Shown here: positions 1 through 11,675 of the stretch, one piece after another
How positions within the stretch are numbered: the first letter of the stretch is position 1
How the letters are laid out: each line of letters begins with the position of its first letter
Assembly: GCA_013288185.1 (NCBI GenBank)
Contig: JABDCK010000003.1
Location: forward strand, 1-59,169
DNA: 59,169 bases
Direction of reading: 5' to 3'
DNA from: Gammaproteobacteria bacterium
Lineage (GTDB): Bacteria > Pseudomonadota > Gammaproteobacteria > Berkiellales > Berkiellaceae
Position numbers and translations under genes: made by a program
Notes under the pieces: generated by a model
Told to the model about the DNA's origin: nothing
Databases searched by the model: none
Seen by the model: only the letters and a program-made list of their open reading frames with translations

Positions 1-127
1 CGCTTTGCTCGCAATGACGAAACTCCTAATTTTAAAGTAGAACGGGTATATAATGTTTTAGCAACCAAAAATGGTACGAATGCATTAAAGTGGGGTCGCG
101 AGCAACGCGAGCGGGGGGATGTGGGAA

Positions 128-1450
128 TTAAGCACATCCTTCAATTAAATTATTCACTGCCAACACATCCTCTGGCGCTAAGATACCGGCGGCTTGTTTT
201 AATTTAAGTCCTTCCAGCAAATATTTATAACGTGCCTTGGCGTGTGTGCGTTTGGCGTCGAGAAGGCTAGTTTCTGCATTCAGCACATCCACAATGGTTC
301 GTGTGCCCACTTCATAGGCTGCTTTGGTTGCTCGCAGTGAGCTTTCATTGGACAGTACGGCTTGTGCTAATGCTTCTACACTGCTCATTGCGGTGAGCAC
401 ACCACGATACGCTTGACGTGTTAAACTATCGGTTAACCGCCGTTGGCCTTCTAATTTTTGCATGGCTTCATCATAACGTTCTGTGGCTTCACGGGTTCGG
501 AAAAAAACGCTGCCACCGGAAAAAAGCGGCATAGATACATTTAAGGTAATGCTGCGACTAAAGAGCAAATCGTTAAATGGTGGTTGCTGTACCTGTCTAT
601 CCACACTCGCTAGAATATCCACTTTGGGAAAATGCCCGGCTACTTGAATGCCAATAGCGGCTTTCAGCTGCTCGGCATTTTCTTTAGCGGCAATCACATC
701 CATATTTTGCAGATGTGCGGTTTGTACCCATTCTTCTGGTGCATTGGGTGTGGGTGGTAATAAAGGTAAGGGTTTGTTAACCGGAAATAAGGTTATAGCA
801 TTAATGGGTTGCCCGGTAATTTGCCGCAATTTTTCATATTGATCAAAAACGTTATTTTGCGCAGAAATTTCAGCTGCTACTGCATTATCAAACCGCGCTT
901 TAGCGGTTTCCACATCCGTAATGGCAATCAAACCTACTTCAAAACGTTGCTTGGCTTGTTCAAATTCCCTGGCAAAGGCTTTACGCTGGCCGGCGGTAAA
1001 ATCTAAGTCATCCAGGGCGATGAGAATATTAAAATAATGTTCAGCCACACGTACAATTAATGCTTGGGTGGCGCTGAAATAAGCGGCATCTGCGCCTTTG
1101 ACAATATGGCGTGCCTGTTCAAGTTGCGCCCAGAGCTCGGCATGATAAATGGGTTGATTTAAATTGAGACTATAATTTTTGGTATTATACCCACCTGACT
1201 CGACCAGTGGACTAAAGTAATTAGCCGCCGCATCTGTGCCGGTGGTTTGATAAGATCCATAAATATTCGGTGCCATCAGGGCGATGGCTTCAGGTAAAGA
1301 TTGATGATTTGCACGCATCGAAGCATAAGCAGCTGCAAGTGCAGGATCGCGCAATACGGCAATTTCATACACTTGTAATAAGTTTTCAGCCTGCAGCATG
1401 GTGCTGCATAAACTCATCAATAAACCATAAAAGCAATGATGCAAACGCAT
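128..1450 (-). CDS. tolC: TolC family outer membrane efflux protein
   Basis: 440 aa ORF with signal peptide and TolC-type repeats (e.g. 'LNLNQPIYHAELWAQLEQA', 'YEVGTRTIVDVLNAETSLLDAKR'). Confidence 0.9.
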   Translation of the reverse strand: MRLHHCFYGLLMSLCSTMLQAENLLQVYEIAVLRDPALAAAYASMRANHQSLPEAIALMAPNIYGSYQTTGTDAAANYFSPLVESGGYNTKNYSLNLNQPIYHAELWAQLEQARHIVKGADAAYFSATQALIVRVAEHYFNILIALDDLDFTAGQRKAFAREFEQAKQRFEVGLIAITDVETAKARFDNAVAAEISAQNNVFDQYEKLRQITGQPINAITLFPVNKPLPLLPPTPNAPEEWVQTAHLQNMDVIAAKENAEQLKAAIGIQVAGHFPKVDILASVDRQVQQPPFNDLLFSRSITLNVSMPLFSGGSVFFRTREATERYDEAMQKLEGQRRLTDSLTRQAYRGVLTAMSSVEALAQAVLSNESSLRATKAAYEVGTRTIVDVLNAETSLLDAKRTHAKARYKYLLEGLKLKQAAGILAPEDVLAVNNLIEGCA

Positions 1451-1459
1451 GCTTCACCT

Positions 1460-2131
1460 TTAAAATTGAAATTTGGGTGGTAGTGGTACATTACTTAAAG
1501 CGGGCACTACTGTTTCAAATAAAATGTGTGTGGTATAACTTTTACTCTGGCGTTCAATGCGTACGGCTTGCATGGCAGGTGCTAAACCGCAAATCGCAAA
1601 TAATCGTCCACCTTTAGGATGGAGTTGCTCACATATTTTTTTGGGTACGCCCAAAGGGTAAGAGCCCGTAACTACAATAGCATCATAAGGCGCATAAATT
1701 TCCCAGCCTTGGCTGCCATCGCCTTGCTCTAGCGTTATATTCCGGCATTGTAAGCTGCTCAAATTTTTTTCTGCTTGCGCGGATAATGCCGGCTGGATTT
1801 CAACGCTAATGACGGTGGCTGCTAACTTAGATAAACACGCGGTGATATAACCTGTGCCTGTGCCAACTTCTAAAACCTTTTCATCGCCCTGCAAAGCCAA
1901 TGCCTGTAAAGCGTTGCCAACCATTTTAGGTGAAAGCATAGTTTGATGGTCACCTAAAGGAATATCGGTATCACTATATGCCAAATTAAGATAGTCATGT
2001 GGCACAAATGTTTCACGGGGGATCTGCGACATGACGGATAATACCGCTTCATTCAGCACATGCCATGGCCGCACTTGCTGCTCGACCATATTCGTTCGGA
2101 CTTTAAGAAAACGCATGATTAAATTTCCCAA
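1460..2131 (-). CDS. Protein-L-isoaspartate O-methyltransferase family protein
   Basis: 'MVEQQVRPWHVLNEAVLSVM', 'VLEVGTGTGYITACLSKLA' SAM motif; adjacent to tolC; start may be the internal Met at ~2116. Confidence 0.85.
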   Translation of the reverse strand: MGNLIMRFLKVRTNMVEQQVRPWHVLNEAVLSVMSQIPRETFVPHDYLNLAYSDTDIPLGDHQTMLSPKMVGNALQALALQGDEKVLEVGTGTGYITACLSKLAATVISVEIQPALSAQAEKNLSSLQCRNITLEQGDGSQGWEIYAPYDAIVVTGSYPLGVPKKICEQLHPKGGRLFAICGLAPAMQAVRIERQSKSYTTHILFETVVPALSNVPLPPKFQF

Positions 2132-2226
2132 GGGAGTTTAGCTGTGCATCCTATCATGAAATTGTCAATTCTTCCCACTCTACGCTAGACTCGCTCTCCA
2201 TTGTCACTGTTCAAGGGTTAAGTAAA

Positions 2227-2865
2227 ATGAAAACATTAGCATGGATCCCGGCTTGGCAGTCATCTGATGTGGAAATTAAAGAAGATAACTTGATATATGA
2301 AGGCTTTTATAAAGTAAAGAAACTTCGTTTACGGCATAAATGCTTTTCAGGTGAATGGAGTCCTTGGGTGGTACGCGAGCAAGTTTGCCGAACGAACGCG
2401 GCTGCGGTACTTTTATGGGACCCGCAACAGGATAAAGTCGTGTTAATTGAACAACTTCGCATTGGCTTGGTTGGTCAAGATACTGAAGTAAGTCCGTGGT
2501 TGCTTGAAAATGTGGCGGGGTTAATTGACCCGGGTGAATCTCCAGAGCAAACGGCATTGCGAGAAGCCCAAGAAGAAGCAGGATATACCATTAAAGAATT
2601 ATTGAAGATAGGGGATTATTACCCAACTCCGGGAGGTTTTAGTGAAATGCTCAGTGTCTTTTGTGGCATTATAGATGTACAGGATGAGGGCGGTATACAA
2701 GGAAATGCACATGAGCATGAAGATATTAAAGTACATGTCTTTTCAACCCGGACGATATTAACCGCATTGGAAAAGGGGCACTTGCGCACCAGCGCATCGA
2801 CCGTAATCGCCTTGCAATGGCTTGCAAACAAGATAAGAAATAATCATGGCAAAACAAGTTTATAA
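2227..2865 (+). CDS. nudF: ADP-ribose pyrophosphatase (NUDIX)
   Basis: NUDIX box 'GLIDPGESPEQTALREAQEEAGY'. Confidence 0.9.
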   Translation: MKTLAWIPAWQSSDVEIKEDNLIYEGFYKVKKLRLRHKCFSGEWSPWVVREQVCRTNAAAVLLWDPQQDKVVLIEQLRIGLVGQDTEVSPWLLENVAGLIDPGESPEQTALREAQEEAGYTIKELLKIGDYYPTPGGFSEMLSVFCGIIDVQDEGGIQGNAHEHEDIKVHVFSTRTILTALEKGHLRTSASTVIALQWLANKIRNNHGKTSL

Positions 2866-4741
2866 CGCAAAAGCAATTGAAGTTCTGAGTGGGCTCGATC
2901 CGGTCCGTAAACGTCCCGGTATGTATACCGATACCACTCGTCCTAATCATTTAGCCCAAGAGGTTATTGATAATAGTGTGGATGAAGCATTAGCGGGATT
3001 TGCGAGTGAAATCACCGTTACGTTGCATGCAGATGGCTCGCTGAGTGTGCAAGATAATGGTCGGGGTATGCCGGTAGATTTGCATCCGGAAGAAGGCGTG
3101 AGTGGGGTTGAATTAATTTTGACCCGCTTACATGCGGGGGCAAAATTTTCTAATAAGAGCTACAATTTTGCGGGTGGCTTACATGGCGTGGGCGTTTCTG
3201 TAGTCAATGCATTATCTAAAAAATTAGAGGTGGTAGTTTACCGGGATGGTAAACAATACCATATGTCCTTTAAAAATGGCGAATGTGATACCAAGCTAAA
3301 AGTAAGTGGAAAAGCAGCAAAAAATCAGACCGGGACACGCATTCATTTTTGGCCGGATGCTAAGTATTTTGATCATGCTAAATTTTCTGTAAGTAAGCTT
3401 TGTCATGTATTAAAAGCAAAAGCAGTGTTATGCCCAGGCCTGACGGTACATTTTATGGATGAGGGACAGGGCAGCACCCAAACCTGGCATTATGCTCAAG
3501 GGTTATCTGCATATTTATCAGAAAGCTGCCAGAAAATGGTATGCTTGCCAGAACAACCGTTTGAGGGAGATTTTACAGGAGAAGCAGAAACGGCCAGCTG
3601 GGCGCTCACCTGGTTACCCGAAGGGGGAGAAGTTTTAGCGGAAAGTTACGTTAACCTCATTCCCACACTCCAAGGCGGTACCCATGTCAATGGCTTGCGT
3701 ACCGGTCTGTTAGAAGCCATGCGAGAATTCTGTGAACGCAGAAATTTACTGCCACGTGGGATTAAATTGGTGCCGGAAGATGTTTGGGAACGTTGTGCAT
3801 ATGTACTTTCTGTAAAAATGCGCGATCCACAATTTTCAGGGCAAACCAAAGAACGCTTATCTTCCCGGCAATCTGCGGCGTTTGTTTCAGGGGTAGTAAA
3901 AGATGCTTTTAGCTTATGGTTGTATCAGCAAGTAGAGATTGGCGATCAACTTGCGCAACTTATGATTCAATCGGCACAAAATCGCTTACGTCAAGGCAAA
4001 GCGGTAGCGCGTAAAAAATTGACGCAAGGACCCGCCTTACCGGGGAAATTAGCCGATTGCACGAGTGGTGATACCTCGCGCACAGAGCTTTTCTTGGTTG
4101 AAGGGGATTCTGCGGGTGGTTCTGCCAAACAAGCGCGGGATAGAGAAATTCAAGCCGTGATGCCGTTAAGAGGAAAAATTTTAAATACCTGGGAAGTCAA
4201 TAGTGATGAGCTATTAGCATCACAAGAAGTGCATGATATAGCTGTAGCGATAGGACTTGATCCCAATGAAACAGATTTAAGTAAATTACGCTATGGCAAA
4301 ATTTGTATTTTAGCGGACGCAGATTCCGATGGTCAGCATATTGCAACCCTATTATGTGCATTATTTTTAAAACATTTCCCTGCTTTAGTGGCCAAAGGGC
4401 ACGTATTTGTGGCTATGCCTCCGCTCTATAGAATTGATGTAGGTAAAGAAGTATTTTACGCTTTAGATGATGAGGAAAAGGAAGGCATCCTAGATAGAAT
4501 TCAAGCAGAAAAAAAGAAAAGCAAAGTGAATGTACAACGCTTTAAAGGTTTGGGTGAAATGAATCCTATTCAATTGCGTGAAACGACTATGGCTTTAGAT
4601 ACCCGGCGTTTGCTCCAATTGCATATCCCCGATGCCATCCAAGCCAATGCTATCTTTGATTTATTATTAGGCAAAAAACGTGCTTCTGATCGCCGACAAT
4701 GGCTTGAAGAAAAAGGTGATTTAGCGGAGGTGATTACATGA
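2846..4741 (+). CDS. parE: DNA topoisomerase IV subunit B
   Basis: GHKL ATPase '[13 protein letters not shown]', TOPRIM '[19 protein letters not shown]'; followed by parC. Confidence 0.97.
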   Translation: MAKQVYNAKAIEVLSGLDPVRKRPGMYTDTTRPNHLAQEVIDNSVDEALAGFASEITVTLHADGSLSVQDNGRGMPVDLHPEEGVSGVELILTRLHAGAKFSNKSYNFAGGLHGVGVSVVNALSKKLEVVVYRDGKQYHMSFKNGECDTKLKVSGKAAKNQTGTRIHFWPDAKYFDHAKFSVSKLCHVLKAKAVLCPGLTVHFMDEGQGSTQTWHYAQGLSAYLSESCQKMVCLPEQPFEGDFTGEAETASWALTWLPEGGEVLAESYVNLIPTLQGGTHVNGLRTGLLEAMREFCERRNLLPRGIKLVPEDVWERCAYVLSVKMRDPQFSGQTKERLSSRQSAAFVSGVVKDAFSLWLYQQVEIGDQLAQLMIQSAQNRLRQGKAVARKKLTQGPALPGKLADCTSGDTSRTELFLVEGDSAGGSAKQARDREIQAVMPLRGKILNTWEVNSDELLASQEVHDIAVAIGLDPNETDLSKLRYGKICILADADSDGQHIATLLCALFLKHFPALVAKGHVFVAMPPLYRIDVGKEVFYALDDEEKEGILDRIQAEKKKSKVNVQRFKGLGEMNPIQLRETTMALDTRRLLQLHIPDAIQANAIFDLLLGKKRASDRRQWLEEKGDLAEVIT

Positions 4742-6960
4742 GCAAATCTGATGTGGTAGTTTTTGAAGGGGTTGAACGTAAGCCTATAGAAGCGTTTACA
4801 GAGAAAGCATATTTAGATTATTCCATGTACGTTATCATGGATAGAGCCCTACCGCATATTGCTGATGGTTTAAAACCCGTGCAACGCCGTATAGTGTATG
4901 CTATGTCGGAATTAGGTTTATCCAACTCCGCCAAATATAAAAAATCTGCCCGTACGGTGGGGGATGTATTGGGTAAGTTTCATCCGCATGGTGACAGTGC
5001 CTGTTATGAAGCGATGGTATTGTTAGCGCAGCCTTTTTCTTACCGTTATCCCTTAGTGGATGGTCAAGGTAACTGGGGATCGCCGGATGATCCAAAATCC
5101 TTTGCCGCCATGCGTTATACCGAAGCACGCTTAGCAAAATTTACAGAAGTGCTTTTAGCAGAGTTAGAGCAAGGTACCGTAGATTGGGTGCCTAATTTTG
5201 ATGGCACCTTAGAAGAGCCTAAAATTTTACCGGCCCGCTTGCCAACGTTATTACTGAATGGCACCACTGGCATTGCGGTAGGCATGGCAACAGATATTCC
5301 GCCCCATAATTTAAGAGAAATAGCAGAGGCGTGCATTTATTTATTGAAAAAACCTAAAGCCACTTTAAAAGAAATTATGGCTATTATGCCTGGCCCGGAT
5401 TTTCCAACAGATGCAGAAATTATTACGCCTAAAGCAGAGCTTGAAAAGATTTATGCAACGGGGTATGGTTCCTTAAAAATGCGTGCACAAGTCACTTATG
5501 AGGATGATAACATCGTTATCACTGCCATTCCGCATCAAGTTTCTGGTGCAAAGATTTTGGAACAAATTGCCGCACAAATGCAAGCCAAAAAATTGCCCAT
5601 GGTAGCAGATTTGCGAGATGAATCTGATCATGAAAATCCCACGCGCTTAGTGATTGAACCGCGCTCTAATCGTATTGATAAAGATGCGCTGATGTTACAT
5701 TTATATGCTACCACTGATTTAGAAAAGAGCTTTCGAGTCAATATGAATGTTATTGGCTTGGATGGTAGGCCCCAGGTTAAAGATTTAATTACGTTTTTAC
5801 TGGAATGGTTAACCTTTCGTACTGCCACGGTGCGCAAGCGGTTGAATTTTCAATTGCAGAAAATTTTAGCTAGACTGCATATTTTAGATGGGTTGCTCAT
5901 TGCCTATTTAAATATTGATGAAATAATCGCGATTATCCGTAAAGAAGAGCATCCAAAACCGGTGTTAATGAAAAAATTTGCCTTAACCGATATTCAAGCG
6001 GATGCCATTTTAGATTTAAAACTGCGCCATTTGGCAAAATTGGAAGAACAAAAAATCCGCGCAGAGCAAAAAGGCTTAAGTGAAGAACGGGAAAAATTAG
6101 AACTTACCCTTAATTCAGAAACACGGTTAAGCACTTTGGTACGTAAAGAATTAGAACAAGATGCACTTACCTTTGGTGATGACAGACGTTCACCCATTGT
6201 CGCCAGAGAGCAAGCGCAAATATTAAAAGAAACCGATAGAGTCCCAGCAGAGCCGGTTACCATTGTATTATCCAATATGGGTTGGGTCCGGGCGGGTAAA
6301 GGCCATGAAATCCAAGGCGCGGAATTAAGTTATAAGTCTGGGGATGGCTTTTTAATGCAAACGCATGGTAAAAGCAATGAACCGGTTTATTTCTTAGATT
6401 CCACGGGTCGTAGTTATGTGTTGCCCGCGCATAGTCTTCCTTCCGCACGTGGCCAAGGGGAACCGTTAACCTCCAAATTAAAGCCGCCTGCAGGCAGCAC
6501 TTTTGTCGGAATGCTCACCGGAGAGGTCGCAGAAAAAATCCTGTTAATGTCAGATAATGGTTATGGTTTTATTGCCACCATTGAAGATTTAGTAACCAAA
6601 AATCGCAGTGGTAAAGCATTACTCAAAGTGGCTACGGGCGCAAAAGCGCTTGCACCGTTATTAATTCCATCAAGCGCAGATAGAATTGCTTTATTGACCC
6701 AGGAAGGGCGCTTAATGATAGTGGAAAGCAGTGAGTTTGCCACATTGAGTAAAGGCAAGGGTAACAAAATAGGCAAAGGAAAAGACACGATGGTGGCGTT
6801 GGCAGCATTAGCACCTAAACAAAGCTTAATTGTCCATGCCAAGCAGAAACAATTAACGCTCAAACCCCGGGACTTGGACGAGTATTTGAGTGAACGGGGG
6901 GATGCGGGTCAGAAGCTACCGCGGGGTTTTCTGCAGGCAACCCGTTTGGAAGTGGTGTGA
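4738..6960 (+). CDS. parC: DNA topoisomerase IV subunit A
   Basis: '[33 protein letters not shown]' and QRDR region; 740 aa. Confidence 0.97.
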   Translation: MSKSDVVVFEGVERKPIEAFTEKAYLDYSMYVIMDRALPHIADGLKPVQRRIVYAMSELGLSNSAKYKKSARTVGDVLGKFHPHGDSACYEAMVLLAQPFSYRYPLVDGQGNWGSPDDPKSFAAMRYTEARLAKFTEVLLAELEQGTVDWVPNFDGTLEEPKILPARLPTLLLNGTTGIAVGMATDIPPHNLREIAEACIYLLKKPKATLKEIMAIMPGPDFPTDAEIITPKAELEKIYATGYGSLKMRAQVTYEDDNIVITAIPHQVSGAKILEQIAAQMQAKKLPMVADLRDESDHENPTRLVIEPRSNRIDKDALMLHLYATTDLEKSFRVNMNVIGLDGRPQVKDLITFLLEWLTFRTATVRKRLNFQLQKILARLHILDGLLIAYLNIDEIIAIIRKEEHPKPVLMKKFALTDIQADAILDLKLRHLAKLEEQKIRAEQKGLSEEREKLELTLNSETRLSTLVRKELEQDALTFGDDRRSPIVAREQAQILKETDRVPAEPVTIVLSNMGWVRAGKGHEIQGAELSYKSGDGFLMQTHGKSNEPVYFLDSTGRSYVLPAHSLPSARGQGEPLTSKLKPPAGSTFVGMLTGEVAEKILLMSDNGYGFIATIEDLVTKNRSGKALLKVATGAKALAPLLIPSSADRIALLTQEGRLMIVESSEFATLSKGKGNKIGKGKDTMVALAALAPKQSLIVHAKQKQLTLKPRDLDEYLSERGDAGQKLPRGFLQATRLEVV

Positions 6961-7972
6961 CAGAATAAGCAAAATGCAGGGCTGCGGGTGCGGGTAACGG
7001 TTCATCAGCAAGTGTTAGCCCTACCCAAGGCTGTAGGGTCTCATTAGCGGCAGGTCCTGCTTTTGGTATTGATGGAAAAATAGAAATAGCATCATGAGAA
7101 TAATTTTTGAGCAAAAAATCCCAAAGGGGATAGGTGATGATAAAAGGCATAAACAGAAGAAAAGCTGCTGCGTCTGAGTCAAGGTAGGGAGTGTATTTTA
7201 CCATTAGAAAAAGCAATGTTATACTGATTGCCGCACATGCACCCCACACCATTATGAGTAAAAAGCCATATCCTAGACTTTTAAGATTAAGGTGTAATGT
7301 TCTAGAGCCCAGTGGGATTTTTAGTGTGAATTTTTTAGCATTCTCATTATTTTTGTTAATAATTACGTAATTTTGCGGGGTTTGTGCAATTTTTGTTACT
7401 TCATCAAATTGTTTCTGTAACCATGCCGGCGTTAAATTCACTTCATGAGGGTTATCATGGGAAAATTTTTGGATTGCTTCATAACGCTCAATTAATACAC
7501 GTAACATGGTTATTTTAGTGAGCGTTGAGGCAAGCACAGTTATATCATATTTTTGGTTTTTTAACCCTATGCCCGCATGGGGTGTATCATCCATCAGAAT
7601 GTTGTCAGGGCCATTGCCAGGGGGAAGTAGTTTTCCCGGCGTGTAGAGCGCTTTATATACATCTATGATTTCATCGCTGGCATTAGGTGGCAGCGTTTTA
7701 GCATTGAGAAGCTGGATATAAATCGCTGCCATCCTGGCATAGGTTTTATCGTTGGGCGTATCACTGTCTTGGGGCTTGTAATAATCCTGCAGATTTACTT
7801 CTACCAATTCTTTGTGATAAGCGAGCAACGTTCCACTAATTTGTTGTGTCCACCAATTCTCACGGTTCTCAGGAAGTGTTTTAGCAAGTTGTACCATATA
7901 TTTGACAATATGCTCTTGAGCTTTCTCTAAATAGGCATGCATCTCTGCAAGCGTTGTTTTATTATGTGACAT
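6860..7972 (-). CDS. Hypothetical membrane protein with one copy of a ~200-220 aa repeat module and C-terminal TM segments
   Basis: 370 aa ORF; module shared with the neighbouring 656 aa protein ('[19 protein letters not shown]', '[10 protein letters not shown]'); hydrophobic segments after the module; 3' end antisense to parC. Confidence 0.75.
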   Translation of the reverse strand: MSHNKTTLAEMHAYLEKAQEHIVKYMVQLAKTLPENRENWWTQQISGTLLAYHKELVEVNLQDYYKPQDSDTPNDKTYARMAAIYIQLLNAKTLPPNASDEIIDVYKALYTPGKLLPPGNGPDNILMDDTPHAGIGLKNQKYDITVLASTLTKITMLRVLIERYEAIQKFSHDNPHEVNLTPAWLQKQFDEVTKIAQTPQNYVIINKNNENAKKFTLKIPLGSRTLHLNLKSLGYGFLLIMVWGACAAISITLLFLMVKYTPYLDSDAAAFLLFMPFIITYPLWDFLLKNYSHDAISIFPSIPKAGPAANETLQPWVGLTLADEPLPAPAALHFAYSVTPLPNGLPAENPAVASDPHPPVHSNTRPSPGV

Positions 7973-7974
7973 GA

Positions 7975-9945
7975 CTAACCGTGTGGGTGGTGGAGATGAT
8001 GGGCAGGTGCTACCTCTGGCTCAACCGCAGGAAGTACGGGTGCCCAAAAGGGATCGTTTAGGGGAGGATATGCAAAATTCACGGGTTGTGCATGATAATT
8101 TAAAACACCACTAAGAATGGCATCTACAGCTGCTGCATATGCTGGTTCTACATTAGGAGCTGGCGCAGGCTCTGCAATATGCACATGCCCATTTGCCACA
8201 GCGTTAGCATGTAGTTTTTTGAGGACTTTGTTGACTACAACTGCGGTAGTTAGCACACAGAAACTGATAATAAAGATTGGCCCCAAGCTAGCCAATAAGG
8301 CGCCACCCATAGCGTAATTAATACCCACTAAGAAGCCAAGTGCGAGTGCACAGCCTAACGCAATTTTGAAAGATTTTTTCTTAGGAAAGAAAGTAGTGCC
8401 AGGGGTTATCTCTATCAGGTTATTGCCATTCCATGCAGGTGCTGCTGCTTTGAAAATTGGCGGCTTTGCTGTTGGATAAAGCGATCCATAGGGTTTTTCA
8501 AGAATAATATGATCTTGTGGTTTTTCTGCAAATTCTTGGATTTTATTAAATTGTTTTTGCAACCATTCTGGCGTAAAAGTTTTTAAAATAGGATATTTTG
8601 AATTAACATCCTGCGCGTTATTCTTGATATACTTTTGGATAGTGTTATAATTTTTGGTTAAGACGCGTAACATGGTAATTTTTGTTAGGGTGGTTGCAAG
8701 CGCGGTAACATCATATCTTTGGTATTGTTTTTCAAGTCCTGCAAATTTTTTCTCATCTATCAGAATGTTATCGATGATAGGCATGCCTTGAGTTTGAAGT
8801 TGTCGTCCAGGTTTGTGTAGAGCGATATAAGCATCTTCGATTTCACCAATAGCGCCAGCAGGTAACTTAGTGGAACTAAGCAGTGTTAAATAATGAAAAG
8901 CCATCATTCCATAAGTATAATCAGTTGCATATTTCTCATTTTTTTCTTTAGCATCCTTAGGAAGATATTTTTCTAACAATGCTGTTTCTACCACGGATTT
9001 TTGATATTGATGCAATGTTGCAGTAATATGGTTATCCCAAATTTCGACCCGCACTTGAGGGAGTCCACAGTTTTTTGCTACATGGTGAAAATATCCTAAA
9101 ATGTAATCTTCCAATTTACCTAAGTGCGCATCCATTTCTTCAAGTCCTTGTGAAAGATTACTCGAAGCAGGAGGTGGTGTTACCGCTATGCTCGGGGCAA
9201 TATTTTCCCCTTGCCAAACGGGTGCAGGTAATTTAGATACAGGGGGGGGTGTGATTTTACCATTGGGCTTTTGGAATTTGATGTATTCTTGGGGATTATT
9301 CACAACGGCTCTAATCTCATCAAATTGTTTTTGCAGCCAAGCAGCATTTAATGATTGTAAGGCAGAAAATTCTTTGTTCACTTTGTCAGGATTGTCATTA
9401 ATAAATTCTTGTGTTGTATCATAATTTTCAATGATTTCACTGAGCATAATAATTTTGGTCATAGTTGATACGAGTGCCGTAACATTGTATTTTATGTTAT
9501 TTTTGTGTTCACCAACATAATAAGAGGATTCCATTAAAGCGCGCGTTTCATTGGTATTATTTTTTTCTTCTGGGATCATTGCTCCGGGAGTATTTAAGAA
9601 GCAATATAAATAATACAAATCTGAGTCTTGCTCAATGTTGGCAGGCAGTTTTTTAGCATTTAAAAGGGTTATATAGTCACACGCCATTTTTACATGGGCG
9701 ATGTTTTTCCCTTGTGGGAAGTACGTATTTAACAAGCTTTCATTAGTAAAGCTGGCAAAACCAAAGAGCGTATCCACAATTAAACTTTTCCAGTGATCGC
9801 GACGCAGTGCAGGTTCTTCATTAGGGAGTTCCTCTGCCAACTGTTTGAAATATTTTATAATGTGCGTATGCAAGTCTTTTAAATGCGCTTGCATTTGTAC
9901 TAAGGACGCTTTGAATGCGGGTGAATTCATATTTTCGTTCGCCAT
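7975..9945 (-). CDS. Hypothetical membrane protein with two tandem copies of the same module, two TM segments and a Pro/Ala/His-rich tail
   Basis: 656 aa ORF with internal duplication ('YNVTALVSTMTKIIML...WLQKQFDEI' and '[16 protein letters not shown]...WLQKQFNKI'). Confidence 0.8.
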   Translation of the reverse strand: MANENMNSPAFKASLVQMQAHLKDLHTHIIKYFKQLAEELPNEEPALRRDHWKSLIVDTLFGFASFTNESLLNTYFPQGKNIAHVKMACDYITLLNAKKLPANIEQDSDLYYLYCFLNTPGAMIPEEKNNTNETRALMESSYYVGEHKNNIKYNVTALVSTMTKIIMLSEIIENYDTTQEFINDNPDKVNKEFSALQSLNAAWLQKQFDEIRAVVNNPQEYIKFQKPNGKITPPPVSKLPAPVWQGENIAPSIAVTPPPASSNLSQGLEEMDAHLGKLEDYILGYFHHVAKNCGLPQVRVEIWDNHITATLHQYQKSVVETALLEKYLPKDAKEKNEKYATDYTYGMMAFHYLTLLSSTKLPAGAIGEIEDAYIALHKPGRQLQTQGMPIIDNILIDEKKFAGLEKQYQRYDVTALATTLTKITMLRVLTKNYNTIQKYIKNNAQDVNSKYPILKTFTPEWLQKQFNKIQEFAEKPQDHIILEKPYGSLYPTAKPPIFKAAAPAWNGNNLIEITPGTTFFPKKKSFKIALGCALALGFLVGINYAMGGALLASLGPIFIISFCVLTTAVVVNKVLKKLHANAVANGHVHIAEPAPAPNVEPAYAAAVDAILSGVLNYHAQPVNFAYPPLNDPFWAPVLPAVEPEVAPAHHLHHPHG

Positions 9946-10074
9946 TGGGAATGCCTCTATTAATATTTAGTGAAGTAAGGCTACCATCAAAAACTAATTT
10001 TAAAAAGTCAGTTGATAAAAAATGTGACGAACGGTCATAAATATACAAAAATAATAAAGCTTAATGACTTACAT

Positions 10075-11073
10075 TTATAGGTGATCAAGCGGTATTTTAG
10101 AGGGCTGCTCTGGGATTTCTTGGACAAATTTTGGCACTAAATATCCTGGCAGGGCGGCTCTGAGGTCTTGTTGTAATGCTTTGGCTTTGGCAAGGGGGAC
10201 GGCAAAATGGCTTGCACCCTGCACCGCGTCTAAGAGATTAATGTAATACGGTAATATCCCGGCGGCAAATAATTGTAAAGAAAGCTTTTTCAGGCATTCA
10301 ATTTCATCATTCACGCCCTGTAATAAAACGGTATGATTCAGGACGGTGATTTGCTGTTGCTTTAAGAGGGCAACGCCGTTGGCAATGCTTGCCGTGATTT
10401 CTTGGGGATGATTGATGTGATACACCATCACCGTATTAAAGCGTGTTGCTTTTAGCATATTCACAAATTCTGGTGTAACCCGCTCAGGGAGTACCACCGG
10501 CAGGCGACTGTGAATACGCAATATTTGTACATGCGGGATTTGGGCTAATTGTGCAAGAAAATGCGCGATGGTTTCATCTTGCGCCATGAGCGGATCGCCG
10601 CCGCTTAAAATTACCTCCATAATTTCAGGATGGTTGGCAATATAGTCTAGTGCCGCGGACCAACCATTACGGCCGGGATTATTATCGGTATAGGGAAAAT
10701 GCCGTCTAAAGCAAAACCGACAATGAATTGCGCAACTGCCCGTAAAGGTGAGTAAGGCCCGCGTTTTAAATTTATGGAGTAAACCTGGCACCGGATTGAC
10801 CGTGGATTCTGCAAGCGGATCTTTTGAGAAATTTAAAGTTGAACAACTTTCTTTTTTTAGAGGAAGAACTTGTCGTAGTAAAGGATCGGTTGGATCACCT
10901 TTTTTCATTCTAGCAACAAAACTCTTGGTAACCCGCAATGGAAAGTCTTTATCAATCTGCCAAGCCACTTGATCTGCGGTTAAATCCAATAGGGATAAGA
11001 GTTCTAAAGGACAAGTGATCAATTCGGATAAGCTTTGCTGCCAGCTGGTGTGTGATATCATACGCTTTCCCAA
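10075..11073 (-). CDS. epmB: EF-P beta-lysylation protein EpmB (radical SAM, lysine 2,3-aminomutase-like)
   Basis: 'GSCAIHCRFCFRRHFPY' CxxxCxxC motif, 'VILSGGDPLM'; divergent from efp; start may be the internal Met. Confidence 0.93.
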   Translation of the reverse strand: MGKRMISHTSWQQSLSELITCPLELLSLLDLTADQVAWQIDKDFPLRVTKSFVARMKKGDPTDPLLRQVLPLKKESCSTLNFSKDPLAESTVNPVPGLLHKFKTRALLTFTGSCAIHCRFCFRRHFPYTDNNPGRNGWSAALDYIANHPEIMEVILSGGDPLMAQDETIAHFLAQLAQIPHVQILRIHSRLPVVLPERVTPEFVNMLKATRFNTVMVYHINHPQEITASIANGVALLKQQQITVLNHTVLLQGVNDEIECLKKLSLQLFAAGILPYYINLLDAVQGASHFAVPLAKAKALQQDLRAALPGYLVPKFVQEIPEQPSKIPLDHL

Positions 11074-11105
11074 AAGGGGTTAAGAATATAATCTGATGGT
11101 GACCT

Positions 11106-11675
11106 ATGGCAACTTATAATACTAATGAATTTCGTACTGGCTTGAAAATTATGCAGGATAATGATCCGTGCACAATCATTGAAAATGAATTTGTGAAGCC
11201 AGGCAAAGGCCAGGCATTTAGCCGTGTTAAGTTTCGTAACTTAAGAACGGGTCGTGTCCTTGAACGGACTTTTAAATCTGGGGAAACCGTAGAAGCTGCA
11301 GATGTGATCGATATGGATATGCAATATCTCTATAACGATGGAGAGCATTGGCATTTCATGGCAGGAGAATCTTATGAGCAACATGAGATTTCTCAAAGCG
11401 TGGTTCAAGACGCCGCCAAGTGGTTAAAAGAACAAGATACCTGCATTGTCACCGTCTGGAATGGGACCCCCATCTCTGTGGCGCCGCCTAATTTCGTGGT
11501 TTTAAAAATAACCGAAACCGATCCCGGTCTCAGAGGCGATACCTCAGGCGGTGGTGGTAAATCGGCAACTTTAGAAACGGGTGCGGTAGTGCGTGTGCCG
11601 TTATTTTTACAAATCGGTGACAGTATCAAGGTGGATACGCGCACGGGCGAATATGTTTCTCGCGCCAAAGAATGA
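11106..11675 (+). CDS. efp: Elongation factor P
   Basis: '[38 protein letters not shown]'. Confidence 0.97.
   Translation: MATYNTNEFRTGLKIMQDNDPCTIIENEFVKPGKGQAFSRVKFRNLRTGRVLERTFKSGETVEAADVIDMDMQYLYNDGEHWHFMAGESYEQHEISQSVVQDAAKWLKEQDTCIVTVWNGTPISVAPPNFVVLKITETDPGLRGDTSGGGGKSATLETGAVVRVPLFLQIGDSIKVDTRTGEYVSRAKE

Noticed and set aside
648-1617. Plus-strand ORFs across tolC and pcm (648-842, 809-1006, 1270-1617)
   Set aside because: Antisense shadows of confident minus-strand genes.
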